Shown: one piece after another, positions 52,303-61,355 of the stretch
Layout: every line of letters begins with the position of its first letter
Numbering within the stretch: position 1 is the stretch's first letter
Assembly: GCA_003021045.1 (NCBI GenBank)
Contig: PXRN01000012.1
Span: 1-64,000, forward strand
Length of the DNA stretch: 64,000 nt
Source: Halobacteriales archaeon QS_4_69_34
GTDB lineage: Archaea > Halobacteriota > Halobacteria > Halobacteriales > Halococcaceae
Direction of reading: 5' to 3'
Made by a program: the position numbers and the translations under genes
The notes under the pieces: model-generated
Databases searched by the model: none
What the model saw: only the letters and a program-made list of their open reading frames with translations
What the model was told of the DNA's origin: nothing

Positions 52303-52728
52303 ATGGCAGTCGAAGCGACGAGTGCGGGGGCGATCCTCTTTCGGGACACGAGGGGCCACCGCGAGTATCTCCTGTTGAAGAGCCGCCCCGGCGACTGGGA
52401 GTTTCCCAAGGGTGGCATCGAGGGCGAGGAGGAGCTCCAGCAGACGGCGATCCGCGAGGTGAGCGAGGAGGCGGGCATCACGGACTTCCGGCTGATCGAC
52501 GGCTTCCGCGAGGAGTACGACTACGTCTTCGAGGCCGGCGGCAAGACCATCCACAAGACCGTCCACCTGTTCATCGCCGAGTCACAGGAGGCGAGCGCGG
52601 AGCTCTCGACGGAGCACCACGACCACCAGTGGCGCGACTACGAGCAGGCGGTCAACACCATCACCCAGGACGGCCCGCGCGAGGTCTTCCTCGACGCCCA
52701 CCGCTTTCTCGACGAGAACGGCTACTGA
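52303..52728 (+). CDS. Nudix hydrolase, bis(5'-nucleosyl)-tetraphosphatase-like
   Basis: A 141-residue Nudix enzyme. The Nudix box GGIEGEEELQQTAIREVSEEAGI runs from about residue 38, with the metal-binding REVSEE. The N-terminus (SAGAILFRDTRGHREYLLLK) and FPKGG suit the Ap4A hydrolase group, which removes diadenosine polyphosphates. The ATG has a TATA-like GAGTTAAAC about 26 bases upstream. Actual substrate untested. Confidence 0.92.
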   Translation: MAVEATSAGAILFRDTRGHREYLLLKSRPGDWEFPKGGIEGEEELQQTAIREVSEEAGITDFRLIDGFREEYDYVFEAGGKTIHKTVHLFIAESQEASAELSTEHHDHQWRDYEQAVNTITQDGPREVFLDAHRFLDENGY

Positions 52729-52934
52729 TCGACACCGGCGGTGTCTCGAGTCTTCGCGCGAGAAACGCGACGACTGCAGTCGAACGGGACGAACGAATCC
52801 GTCCGCCGACTCCGGAGTCGCGGGTGGGCGATCGGGCGACCGAGTGGCCGTCGGACCGACGACCGCCCCGACTACCGAACGCCGGTCGTCGGAACCCGGA
52901 AGCGGCTTGGCCGCCGCCGTCCGACGTGGGAACG

Positions 52935-54119
52935 ATGACGGCCGCCGGGAGCGAGTTCGGCTTCGAACTCCGGGTCTGTGCGTGGGCCGAGCGTGAGTGG
53001 CCGCCGGCGGGCGAGCGCGACCCCGCTATGGCCGTGTTCGTCGCGCGCCAGCTCGGCATCAAAGAGCGGCGCTGGGACACCATCGTCGTCGAGGCCGATC
53101 GGAGAGCACTCGAACGACGCGCGCACTTCGGCCCCGACGCGCTCGATTCGGACCTCCTGCACGTCGTTCGCGGCGCGCCTGCCGAGTGGGCGTACTACCG
53201 CGAGTGTCTCTCCGAGCCCGACTACCCGTGGCGGTACGTCCGCGAGGCCGTCCACCGGGCCGCCGATCGGGGGATCGTCGAGACCCGCCGATCGGGGGGT
53301 CGGATCGAGCTCCGCCGGAAGTGGGCCTACCCCGACTGGATCTCTCGGATCGTCGCCATCGAGAACAAGCCCGACCTCTCGGCGAGCGCCGCGCGCACCC
53401 TCGCCGGCCAGATCGAGCGCGACGTCGCCCTCGGGCTCGCCGATGAGGTGTGGGTCGCCACCCGCGCGACCGGCGCGTCGGTCGAGCCGGTGCTGTTCGA
53501 GGACCTCCCCGTCGAGGCGGGCGTCCTCGTGGTCGACGCGGACGGCGACGGCACGGACGGCAAGCCCGAGGGTGGCGCGCGAAGCGGGAGGGGTATCGAC
53601 GGCGTGCGCGTCGCGTGGCATCCCGCGACGCTCGCCCCTGAAACACCGGGGACGCGGATCGCCGAGCGGCCCGCCGGCAGCGAACACGACCGCTCGGCGG
53701 CACGCTTCGAGTACGTATCCCCGGAGTGGAAGGCCGACAAGCGCCGGGAGATCGCCGAGCGGGCCTACGGGCGCGGCTGGCGGGCTTACGCCGAGCGGAT
53801 GCGCACCGACTGCCGGCACTTCGAGCTGCGGCGCGGCGGAAGCGGGGCCGGCGGTCGGGAGGCCGACGGGCGGGGTGCCGGAGACGCTGGCGGCGAGCCG
53901 GGAACCGCGAGCGCCGTCGGCGGGAACGCACTGCTACCGTGGTGTAGAGCGAAGGGACGCCTGCAGACGACCACGGAGTGTGGGGACTCGTGTCCGGAGT
54001 TCGAACCCGAGCCACCGGCGTGGCGGACGCGGGGCTGGCCGATCGAGGGGGGCCCCGGACGGACGGCGGAGCGGCTGCTCGCGCGCCGGCGCGCGCGACG
54101 ACGGCCCGACGCCGAGTGA
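52935..54119 (+). CDS. DUF5787-type haloarchaeal protein, possible PD-(D/E)XK nuclease with Cys cluster
   Basis: A 394-residue conserved haloarchaeal protein. It has a Cys near the N-terminus (C15), a strand WDTIVVEAD, then VAIENKPDLS (about 139-148) with the E-x-K pattern of PD-(D/E)XK nucleases, followed by QIERDVALGLADEVWVAT. The C-terminal third has CRHF, PWCRAKG and ECGDSC, so C15 plus three C-terminal cysteines could hold an Fe-S cluster as in Cas4 and AddB. This functional reading is my inference. The ATG is the first after the 200-base gap and precedes the conserved FGFELRVCAW. Confidence 0.75.
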   Translation: MTAAGSEFGFELRVCAWAEREWPPAGERDPAMAVFVARQLGIKERRWDTIVVEADRRALERRAHFGPDALDSDLLHVVRGAPAEWAYYRECLSEPDYPWRYVREAVHRAADRGIVETRRSGGRIELRRKWAYPDWISRIVAIENKPDLSASAARTLAGQIERDVALGLADEVWVATRATGASVEPVLFEDLPVEAGVLVVDADGDGTDGKPEGGARSGRGIDGVRVAWHPATLAPETPGTRIAERPAGSEHDRSAARFEYVSPEWKADKRREIAERAYGRGWRAYAERMRTDCRHFELRRGGSGAGGREADGRGAGDAGGEPGTASAVGGNALLPWCRAKGRLQTTTECGDSCPEFEPEPPAWRTRGWPIEGGPGRTAERLLARRRARRRPDAE

Positions 54120-54138
54120 GCGACGGGCGGGGCGGCGA

Positions 54139-54630
54139 TCAGTCGAGCCGTTCGACGTCGACGGACTCGCGCTCGACGGCGAGGCGGAAGGTCGGCACCG
54201 CCCGGCGGACGACCTCGACGACACCTTTCCGTTCGAGCGCGCGCAGCGCCGAGCGGACCTCCTCGGCCGTCGGATCGGTGTCGAAGGCGTCCCGAAGCGC
54301 GTGCAGTACCGCGACGACGCTCTTCGAGTCCTCGTCCGGTCCCGGAAGCACCTCGAAGGCCCGTGCCTGAAGCTCGGGCACGCGAACGATCCGGCCGTCC
54401 GGACCCTCCTCGACGCCGGGATCGACGTCGACGAGGTCGGCGGCCTCCGGGGTCGCGCGGACGAGGCTGTCCTCGTCGCGGTAGTAGTACTCCGAGAGCT
54501 CGGCTTCGAGGTAGGCGTGGACCTCGCTGCCGCTCTCGACGCCCCAGCGCTCCTGAAGGTCGGCGTTTTTCGTCGGCTGGAGGGCGACGACGTCCGCGAG
54601 CCGCTCGCGGGCCTGCTCGGGGAGGGCCAT
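54139..54630 (-). CDS. haloarchaeal winged-helix-like protein (DUF5797 type)
   Basis: A 163-residue protein with an N-terminal segment that looks like a winged helix (RLADVVALQPTKNADLQERW, then YYYRDEDSLVRATPEAADLV) and a C-terminal second one (EEVRSALRALERKGVVEVVR). Likely a DNA-associated or regulatory protein; no target is known. A TATA-like GATATG on the minus strand lies about 25 bases upstream. It converges with the DUF5787-type gene. Confidence 0.78.
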   Translation of the reverse strand: MALPEQARERLADVVALQPTKNADLQERWGVESGSEVHAYLEAELSEYYYRDEDSLVRATPEAADLVDVDPGVEEGPDGRIVRVPELQARAFEVLPGPDEDSKSVVAVLHALRDAFDTDPTAEEVRSALRALERKGVVEVVRRAVPTFRLAVERESVDVERLD

Positions 54631-54814
54631 CGGGCCCCGCTACTCCGACCCGGCATATCGCCCTTCCGGAATCGCACGGGCCGGCCGCGATCGGCTCCCG
54701 GCGAGCGCAGCCGACGGGCAGCCGGCGGCCGCGCGGGACTGCCGGCGGTCCGGGCGATCGCGGGACTCTCGGTCGTCCGGGTGTGAAGCAGTCCGGACGG
54801 AAGCGGGCGTCGGG

Positions 54815-55651
54815 TCAGCCGCCGATGTAGACCTCTTGGATGTACTCGTCACCCCGGAGCTCCTCCGGCGTACCCTCGCGCTCGATGGAGCCGTTCTCGA
54901 GCAAGTAGATGCGGTCGGCGTGGTTCATCGCGAAGGTGACGTTCTGCTCGCAGAGCAGGATGGTGACGCCTTCCGCGCGCATCTCCTCGATGGCGTCGCT
55001 GATGTCTTCGAGGATGACGGGCGCGAGCCCGAGGGTCGGCTCGTCGAGCAGGAGGAGGTCCGGATCGCCCATCAGCGCGCGGCCGATGGCGAGCATCTGC
55101 TGCTCGCCGCCGCTCATCGTCCGGGCGTCCTGGTCGGCGCGCTCCTCAAGCCGGGGGAAGAGGTCGTAGGTCGAGGCGAGGCGTTCGTCGACGTCGCCGC
55201 TCCGGCGGTAGGCCCCGAGCGTGAGGTTGTCCTCGACGGTCATGTACCCGAAGAGGTCCCGGGTCTCGGTGCAGTGGATCAGCCCCTCCTCGACGAGCTC
55301 GTTGACCGAGCGCTCGCGCGCCTCCTGGCCGCGGTAGCGGACGCTCCCCTCGTAGTCCAGAAAGCCCATCACAGTGTCGGCCAGCGTCGACTTGCCCGCG
55401 CCGTTGGGACCGATGACCGCGACGATCTCGCCCTCGTCGACCGAGAGATCGATCCCGCGGAGCGCGACCACCTTGCCGTACGCCACTCGGAGGTCGGAAA
55501 CCGAGAGGAGCTCCCCGTCGGCGATGGGGGCCGTCGCCTCCCCGCTCGTCCCTCCCTCTTCGAACAGCACGTCGGTGTCGACGCTCTCCGCGTCGTCCGT
55601 GCCGGCGTCGGTGCCTCTCGTGCCGTCGTCGGCGTCGCTGTCGGTGCTCAT
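54815..55651 (-). CDS. livF: branched-chain amino acid ABC transporter ATP-binding protein LivF (second system)
   Basis: ATPase subunit of the second liv importer, 278 residues. After an acidic N-terminal tail (about 45 residues) come Walker A GPNGAGKST, signature MSGGEQQML, Walker B LLLLDEPTLG and CEQNVTFAM, ending EVYIGG. Last gene of the operon. Its ATG overlaps the livG stop by four bases. It is no nearer to the first LivF than to LivF proteins in general, so the two systems are separate lineages rather than a recent duplication. Confidence 0.93.
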   Translation of the reverse strand: MSTDSDADDGTRGTDAGTDDAESVDTDVLFEEGGTSGEATAPIADGELLSVSDLRVAYGKVVALRGIDLSVDEGEIVAVIGPNGAGKSTLADTVMGFLDYEGSVRYRGQEARERSVNELVEEGLIHCTETRDLFGYMTVEDNLTLGAYRRSGDVDERLASTYDLFPRLEERADQDARTMSGGEQQMLAIGRALMGDPDLLLLDEPTLGLAPVILEDISDAIEEMRAEGVTILLCEQNVTFAMNHADRIYLLENGSIEREGTPEELRGDEYIQEVYIGG

Positions 55652-56472
55652 AGCTCTCCACCCAAGTAGGCCTCCTGGACCTGCTCGTCGGTTCTGATCT
55701 CCTCGGGCGTCCCTTCGGCGATCATCGAGCCGAAGGTGATGACGATCGCGCGGTCGATCAGGTCGAGCAGCCCGCGCATGTTGTGGTCGACGACGACCAG
55801 TGTCAGTCCCTCCGCGCGGAGGTCGGCGAGGAGGTCGGACACCTCCCCGACCTCCTGGTTCGACAGCCCGGCGAAGGGCTCGTCGACGAGGATCAGCTCG
55901 GGGTCGGTCGCCAGCGCCCGCCCGAGCTCGAGCCGCAGGAGGCCCGCGTGGGGGAGCTCGCCGGGCGTCTGGTCGAGCCGGTCGCCGAGGCCGACGCGCT
56001 CGCAGATCTCGACGGCCCGGTCGCGGGTCCCGCCGCGCAGTCCCGAGAGACTGAACAGCTTGTCGGGCGTGAGCGCGAGCGCGACGTTCTTGACGACCGT
56101 GCGGTCGTACAGCGGGGCGAACGACTGGAACGTGCGTGCCATCCCCCGCTTGACCATGTCGTAGGCGGACTCGCCGGTGACGTCCTCGCCGCGGTAGTAG
56201 ACGGTGCCCTCGGTGGGCGGGTACGTCCCGGTGATGCAGTTGAACGTCGTCGACTTGCCCGCGCCGTTGGGGCCGATGAACCCGAGGATCTCCTGCTCTT
56301 GGACCGCAAACGAGAGGTCGTCGACCGCGGTCAGCCCGCCGAAGCGCTTCGTGAGGTGCTCGACGACGAGCACTCCGTCGTCCGGCCCGGCTGCAGTTTC
56401 GGCCGCCAATCCAGTTTCAGTTCCAGTGCTCGTGCTGTCGTCGCTCGTGTCGGCGTCGGTGGTCGTACTCAT
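55648..56472 (-). CDS. livG: branched-chain amino acid ABC transporter ATP-binding protein LivG (second system)
   Basis: ATPase subunit, 274 residues. Thr/Asp-rich tail, then HLTKRFGGLTAVDDLSF, Walker A GPNGAGKST, Walker B LILVDEPFAG and switch VVVDHNM, ending EAYLGGEL. The ABC signature is changed: LPHAGLLRLE stands where LSGGQ or the LivG variant LPYG-RR is expected, an oddity that could affect ATP hydrolysis. It starts four bases after the livM stop. Confidence 0.92.
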   Translation of the reverse strand: MSTTTDADTSDDSTSTGTETGLAAETAAGPDDGVLVVEHLTKRFGGLTAVDDLSFAVQEQEILGFIGPNGAGKSTTFNCITGTYPPTEGTVYYRGEDVTGESAYDMVKRGMARTFQSFAPLYDRTVVKNVALALTPDKLFSLSGLRGGTRDRAVEICERVGLGDRLDQTPGELPHAGLLRLELGRALATDPELILVDEPFAGLSNQEVGEVSDLLADLRAEGLTLVVVDHNMRGLLDLIDRAIVITFGSMIAEGTPEEIRTDEQVQEAYLGGEL

Positions 56473-56476
56473 GTGA

Positions 56477-57835
56477 TTATCTCCTGTATTCCCGGATGAC
56501 GCGCCGGGTACGATCGAGCGCGTCGTGTCCGTACTCGAGCGCGCGCTTGCGATAGCGTTCGACCGTGCGTTCGAACCCGCTCGGTCCGCCCGGACCGGAG
56601 GTCGCTTCGAGGTTCCGCCGGCCGGCCGGCTCGAACTCGGTTTCGGCCCAGCTCTCCCCGCCGTCGGCGGCCGCCTCTCGGTCGCCACGGCGCTGGCGCA
56701 GCCACGTCAGCGCGTCCCGACCGAGCTCGATGTTGCCGGGAACGATCCCCTCCGGGAGGAAAAAGAGCGTCAGGACGCCGATGAGAAACAGCGGTAGCGG
56801 GAACAGATCCTCGAGGCTCTGGCCGACGAGCGGGAGTTGGAACTGGAGTGTGGACAGCCCGAAGATGAACTCGGTGAGCTCGAAGGCGAACGCGCCGACC
56901 GCGGCCCCGACGATCGTCCCGATGCCGCCGATGACGGCGGCGATAATGACCGTGAGGCTCAGCTCGATGGTGAGCAGCTGTTGGGGCAGCGGGTTGAGCG
57001 CCGGAGAGTGAACGGCCATCGCACCGGCGAGTCCCCCGACCGCCGCCGAGAGGACGAACGCGAAGATCTTGAACTTCGCGGGGTTGAGCCCCGAGGCCGC
57101 GACGGCGCTCTCGTCCTCGCTGATCGCCTTGAAGACGTTCCCGGCGTCCGAGCGCGTGATCGCGAGCAACACCACGAGCACGATCAAAAAGAGCAGGAAG
57201 GCCACGTAGTAGCTGGCGAGGTTCCCGACGACGAACCTGCCCAGCCCCCCGAGTTCGCCGACAGTGATGACCGCTCCCGGCTGGGCACCCACGAGCGGCG
57301 TCGTCGGGGTTGTGAAGCCGCTGTTGCCGCCGAGCCCCCCGGGCGCGATGAACAGGAAGCTATCGCTGAACAGCACGAACAGCTGGCGCGTGATGGGGAT
57401 CAAGATCAGCGTGATCAGCGCGAGGTAGGGCCCTCTGACGCGTAGCGCCGGCACGCCGATGAGCAGGCCGCCCAGTGCGGCCACGGCGGTAGCGATCGGG
57501 ATCGACAGGAAGGGATTGAGCCCGTGTTGGATGTTAAGGATCGCCGAGCCGTAGCCCCCGAGCGTGAAGAAGAAGGCGTGTCCGAGGCTGATCTGGCCGG
57601 TGTACCCCGAGACCGCATCCCAGCTCATGGCGAACAGCATCAGGTAGATCGCGCCGATGAACGTCGGGATGTCCGTCGTCGGGACGAACAGCGGAAAGAT
57701 CGCCAACAGGACCAGCCCGACGAGCCCGAACTGGTGGCGCAGCGGCAGCGAGCGCGGGTCGAGCAGCGACGTCAGGTCGCCCCCCCGGCCCCGGCCCCGG
57801 TCGTCGTGGCCGTCGCGGTCAGTGGCGGTCGACAT
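56477..57835 (-). CDS. livM: branched-chain amino acid ABC transporter permease LivM (second system)
   Basis: Permease with about ten hydrophobic helices in the first 375 residues, containing the LivM signature MLFAMSWDAVSGYTGQISLG near 67-86 and the coupling loop KAISEDESAVAASGLNP near 237-253. The C-terminal 80 residues form a charged cytoplasmic tail (RQRRGDREAAADG onward) longer than usual. The ATG directly abuts the livH stop. Confidence 0.93.
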   Translation of the reverse strand: MSTATDRDGHDDRGRGRGGDLTSLLDPRSLPLRHQFGLVGLVLLAIFPLFVPTTDIPTFIGAIYLMLFAMSWDAVSGYTGQISLGHAFFFTLGGYGSAILNIQHGLNPFLSIPIATAVAALGGLLIGVPALRVRGPYLALITLILIPITRQLFVLFSDSFLFIAPGGLGGNSGFTTPTTPLVGAQPGAVITVGELGGLGRFVVGNLASYYVAFLLFLIVLVVLLAITRSDAGNVFKAISEDESAVAASGLNPAKFKIFAFVLSAAVGGLAGAMAVHSPALNPLPQQLLTIELSLTVIIAAVIGGIGTIVGAAVGAFAFELTEFIFGLSTLQFQLPLVGQSLEDLFPLPLFLIGVLTLFFLPEGIVPGNIELGRDALTWLRQRRGDREAAADGGESWAETEFEPAGRRNLEATSGPGGPSGFERTVERYRKRALEYGHDALDRTRRVIREYRR

Positions 57836-58720
57836 CTATGCCGTCGCCTCCCGGCCGAGCAGGCCCTGCGGTCGTACCAGCAGGACGACGATGAGGATGG
57901 CGAGGCCTGTAAGGCCCGCCAGCTGTGGATCGAAAATCGAGACGGTGATCGTGTCGATGAACCCGATAATGTACGCACCGATGACGCTCCCGCGGATCGA
58001 TCCCAGTCCGCCGAGGACGACGATCGCAAACGAGAGCACCAGCGGACTGATCCCCATGTCCCAGCTCCCGCCCTGCAGGGAGGTGAGGAGCACGCCGGCG
58101 AAGCCCGCGAACAGTCCGCCGATGATCCACGTATAGAGGTTGATCCGGGTGCTCGGGATGCCCACGAGGGAGGCCCCCTTGTCGCTCATGCTCACCGCGA
58201 GGATCGCCTTCCCGGTCGCGGTGTAGTTGACGAACGCGAACAGCGCCCCGATCAGCACCCACGAGGCGACGAAGATGAAGATGGAGACGTTCTCCACCGG
58301 GGTGCCGAGGAACGACGTCGATCCACCGATGATCTGGGGGATCGAGATCGTCCCGGCCTGCCCGAAGATGCGGAGCCCGTTGGTGATCATGAACCCGATG
58401 ATCAGCGTCAGCAACAACACGACCACGGCGTCGTCCTGGACGAACTGCACGACGCCGAGGTAGAGCGCGGCCGCGACGAGCCCCCCGAGGAGCGCGCCGG
58501 CGAGGAGGCCGGCCCAGATCGAGAGCCCGAGCGCACCGGTGGTCCAGAAGGCGGTGAAGCCCCCGACGGTGATCAGCGCGCCGTGGGCGAGGTTGAGGAC
58601 GCCGCCGACGCCGAAGATCATCGTGAAGCCGATGGCGACGAGGGCGTACAGCGCCGAGATCGACAGCGCGTTCAGGAGGACGTTCGCGTAGTTCGTCTGG
58701 AGGGAAACGAGTTCGAGCAT
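57836..58720 (-). CDS. livH: branched-chain amino acid ABC transporter permease LivH (second system)
   Basis: A 294-residue permease with typical LivH length and eight or so helices. The signature ALVAIGFTMIFGVGGVLNLA with AHGAL is at about 26-48, and the coupling loop VSMSDKGASLVGIPSTR near 177. It starts two bases after the stop of the receptor gene and abuts livM, so the five genes form one transcription unit. Confidence 0.93.
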   Translation of the reverse strand: MLELVSLQTNYANVLLNALSISALYALVAIGFTMIFGVGGVLNLAHGALITVGGFTAFWTTGALGLSIWAGLLAGALLGGLVAAALYLGVVQFVQDDAVVVLLLTLIIGFMITNGLRIFGQAGTISIPQIIGGSTSFLGTPVENVSIFIFVASWVLIGALFAFVNYTATGKAILAVSMSDKGASLVGIPSTRINLYTWIIGGLFAGFAGVLLTSLQGGSWDMGISPLVLSFAIVVLGGLGSIRGSVIGAYIIGFIDTITVSIFDPQLAGLTGLAILIVVLLVRPQGLLGREATA

Positions 58721-58722
58721 CG

Positions 58723-60105
58723 TTATCGCATCCAGGGGGGCTTGACGTAGTCGGCGCTCTTGTTGTCGGGGTAAGTCGCCCCTTCCTCGGTGGAGACGCT
58801 CTGTGGGGGGTAGAACGACTCCTGGACGCCGCCGCTCTCGACGGAAATGCCCTTGTCGGAGGTCGAGGGAGCCTCCTGCCACTGCTGGTAGACGGGCACG
58901 CCCGTCTCGAAGCCGCCGTACACCGGGTCGTGGGCGAACTTCGCGTCCGGGCCGCGGAACTCGAATCGCGGAATGATCGTGCCGTTCGTGTACTCCATCT
59001 GTTCTAAGTAGTTGATGATCCCGTCGGTGTCCTCGGTTCCGCCGACGTTCTCGACGGCCTCGTTGTACATGTTGACCGCGTCGAAGCTGATGGGGCCGTT
59101 GTACATCGGCGCGCCGCCGAAGGCCTCCATGTAGCGTTTCATGAACTTCTGGGTCCGCTCGGTGTTGCGCGTCTGGGGAGTCATCGCGTTCATCGTGAAC
59201 AGCGCTTCACACCGGCCGCCGGTCGCCTCCCAGTAGTTGGGCTGCTGGCCGAAGACGTGGATGCCGCCCATCTCGAAGGGGTACTGCTTGTTCGCCCACT
59301 GGGTGACGGCCTTCGTGCCCGTGAGCGCGAGGAAGACAAAGCAGATGTCCGCGCCGGCCTGTGCGACCTGATCGAAGATCGGCTGCCACGTCCGGACGTT
59401 CGTCGAGGTCTTGGTGAAGATCGGCACGTCGAGGACCTCCTGGATCGGACGGAGCCGCTCGGCGAAAGGCCGGAGGGCGTCGAAGTTCTCGACGAGGACG
59501 GCCGCGGTCTCCCAGCCGAAGTCCCCGGCCTTGGCCTTGGTGAACTCCAGTTGGGCGTCCGCGAGGTCGAAGGAGTTGATCGGTCCCGGCCGGAAGTGGT
59601 ACTTGTACCGCTCGTACTGCTCGTTGACCAGCCGGGCGGGCCTGGGACCGGCCGCACCCGTGGTCATGTGGATCCTCTGGCTGTCGGCGATCAGGGGCAG
59701 GATCGCGTTGAGCGCGGTCGTCCGGAAGGTCCCGATCGTCATGTCACAGTTCTCCTCGGCGACGAGCCGGCGGTACTCCTGTTCGGCCTTGCCGGGCAGG
59801 CCCCGCGTGTTGCCGGTGAGGACCTCCACTTGCTTGCCGCCGATGCCGCCGCCCTGTGCGTTGAGCTGCTCGGCGGCGAGCTTCGCGCCGTTGCCGATCG
59901 ACTCGCCGAGCGCCTTGACTTCCGGGCCGAGCGCGCCGATTCTGAACGTGTCGTCGCCGGCCTGAGGGGGCTCGCCGGTGACGATGCTGCGCGCGATGCT
60001 GCCCTGACAGCCCGCGAGCGCGGCCGCCCCGCCGGCAGCGGCGGTCCCCTTCAGAAAGTCCCGCCGGCGCGTCCGGCTGTCGGGACGCCTATCACGATCT
60101 ACCAT
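58723..60105 (-). CDS. Tat-exported lipoprotein substrate-binding protein of the second liv system
   Basis: Solute receptor of the HAAT importer, 460 residues. A Tat signal with a twin arginine (TRRRDFLKGTAAAGG, residues 12-26) ends in the lipobox ALAGC, so it is exported folded and lipid-anchored. The body is a type I periplasmic binding fold (FRIGALGPEVKALGESIGNG, then AEQLNAQGGGIGGKQVEVL). The ligand cannot be read from sequence. It is the first gene of the operon; a minus-strand TATA-like CGCTTTTGC lies about 33 bases upstream. Confidence 0.92.
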   Translation of the reverse strand: MVDRDRRPDSRTRRRDFLKGTAAAGGAAALAGCQGSIARSIVTGEPPQAGDDTFRIGALGPEVKALGESIGNGAKLAAEQLNAQGGGIGGKQVEVLTGNTRGLPGKAEQEYRRLVAEENCDMTIGTFRTTALNAILPLIADSQRIHMTTGAAGPRPARLVNEQYERYKYHFRPGPINSFDLADAQLEFTKAKAGDFGWETAAVLVENFDALRPFAERLRPIQEVLDVPIFTKTSTNVRTWQPIFDQVAQAGADICFVFLALTGTKAVTQWANKQYPFEMGGIHVFGQQPNYWEATGGRCEALFTMNAMTPQTRNTERTQKFMKRYMEAFGGAPMYNGPISFDAVNMYNEAVENVGGTEDTDGIINYLEQMEYTNGTIIPRFEFRGPDAKFAHDPVYGGFETGVPVYQQWQEAPSTSDKGISVESGGVQESFYPPQSVSTEEGATYPDNKSADYVKPPWMR

Positions 60106-60253
60106 GTGCGATCTGTGGTAGCCGTCTGCGCAACGGGGCAAAAGCGTTTCGCAAGCGCGACCGGTGTTCGATGCGGCGGTTTGCGTCGGCGACGCAGCCG
60201 GGAAGGCAGACACAAAGACTATTACAGACTAGGGGCACGTTAAACACGAGAAC

Positions 60254-61114
60254 ATGGCAACTGGACCGATTTCGACGCTCAAAAGCGGGGTATCGAGGGT
60301 GCTGCCGGGAAAGCGCGTGCTCGTCATCGGGCTCGTCGCGCTCATGCTGGTCGTCGCCGGCTGTAGCGGCGGTGGCGGTGACGGCGGGGCGGCCGACGAC
60401 GGCGAGGGGATGACAGCGACCGAGACTCCGGGCCTCGAACCGGCGACCACCGCGGCCGACGGCGGTGACGGCGGCACGGGCATGGCCGACGGCGGTTCGA
60501 ACGGCACCACCGTCGATCCCAGCGACGTAAGCGAGGAGAAAGGGCAAGCCTACGAGCTCCTCGTCGCCGGCGACAAGCCGAACGTGACGGGTCTGATCAA
60601 CCTCTCGGTGTACAATGGCAGCGCGGGCGAGCCGATCAGCTTCAGCGTCTTCGGCGGCAAGGAGGGGCCGAACGGCACGAAGTACAACATCAACGAGGAG
60701 GCGGCCACCGACAACCTCTCGCGCTTCATCGTCTACACGGAGGGGCTCAACTTCACGAGCCTCAAGCCCCTCAGCGCGTCGGTGTTCGGCATCGACCGCG
60801 GCGGGAACATCTCCGGCATCAACGACATGGGCGTCAGCACCGACAAGAGCCTCAAGGATCTGGTCACCAGCATCGACAAGACTTCCAAGCACGGCATCAT
60901 CGTCAACATGGACGAGGACCCGACCACGGGCGAGCCGGTCGCGCTCAACCAAGGCGACGAGGTCGTCTCGATCGTCGACGGCGACCAGAACGGCGACGGC
61001 GTGCGTGACATGTACGCCGACGAGGATCCCGGCAACTACACGTTCTACGTGTCGCTCAACGACGCGCCGGAGGTCGCCATCGCCAACTACACGGTGAACG
61101 AAAGCAGCTCGTAG
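60254..61114 (+). CDS. surface lipoprotein of unknown function, heavily glycosylated
   Basis: A 286-residue exported lipoprotein: hydrophobic signal with lipobox VVAGC (Cys 37), an acidic Gly/Asp/Thr linker (about 38-90), then a beta-rich domain. About eleven N-x-S/T sequons (among them NGTT, NVTG, NLSV, NGSA, NFTS, NISG, NYTF, NYTV) suggest dense N-glycosylation on the cell surface. DGDQNGDGVRDMY near 236 recalls a calcium-binding loop. No family recognised. A TATA-like ACTATTAC lies about 30 bases upstream of the ATG; the receptor gene of the liv system is divergent. Confidence 0.85.
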   Translation: MATGPISTLKSGVSRVLPGKRVLVIGLVALMLVVAGCSGGGGDGGAADDGEGMTATETPGLEPATTAADGGDGGTGMADGGSNGTTVDPSDVSEEKGQAYELLVAGDKPNVTGLINLSVYNGSAGEPISFSVFGGKEGPNGTKYNINEEAATDNLSRFIVYTEGLNFTSLKPLSASVFGIDRGGNISGINDMGVSTDKSLKDLVTSIDKTSKHGIIVNMDEDPTTGEPVALNQGDEVVSIVDGDQNGDGVRDMYADEDPGNYTFYVSLNDAPEVAIANYTVNESSS

Positions 61115-61355
61115 CCCGACGGCGCGTTCGATCTCACTACTCTAGCGCTTCGACCGGGCCGTCCCGTTCGCTTCCGGACGGTCGTCCACACGGCGGCGAA
61201 CCGTGATCGCCCCGGCAGCCGCTCGTTTGCATCTCTTGCGTTCCAGGCTCGGCGCTCGCGGCTGCGCTCCGGCGACGGCGGAGTTAGTCGACGTCCGGCG
61301 GCTATTCGCCCGGCCGTCCTGAGTCGGTGGCTGCGCCGCAAACGCGACGGGTGGG

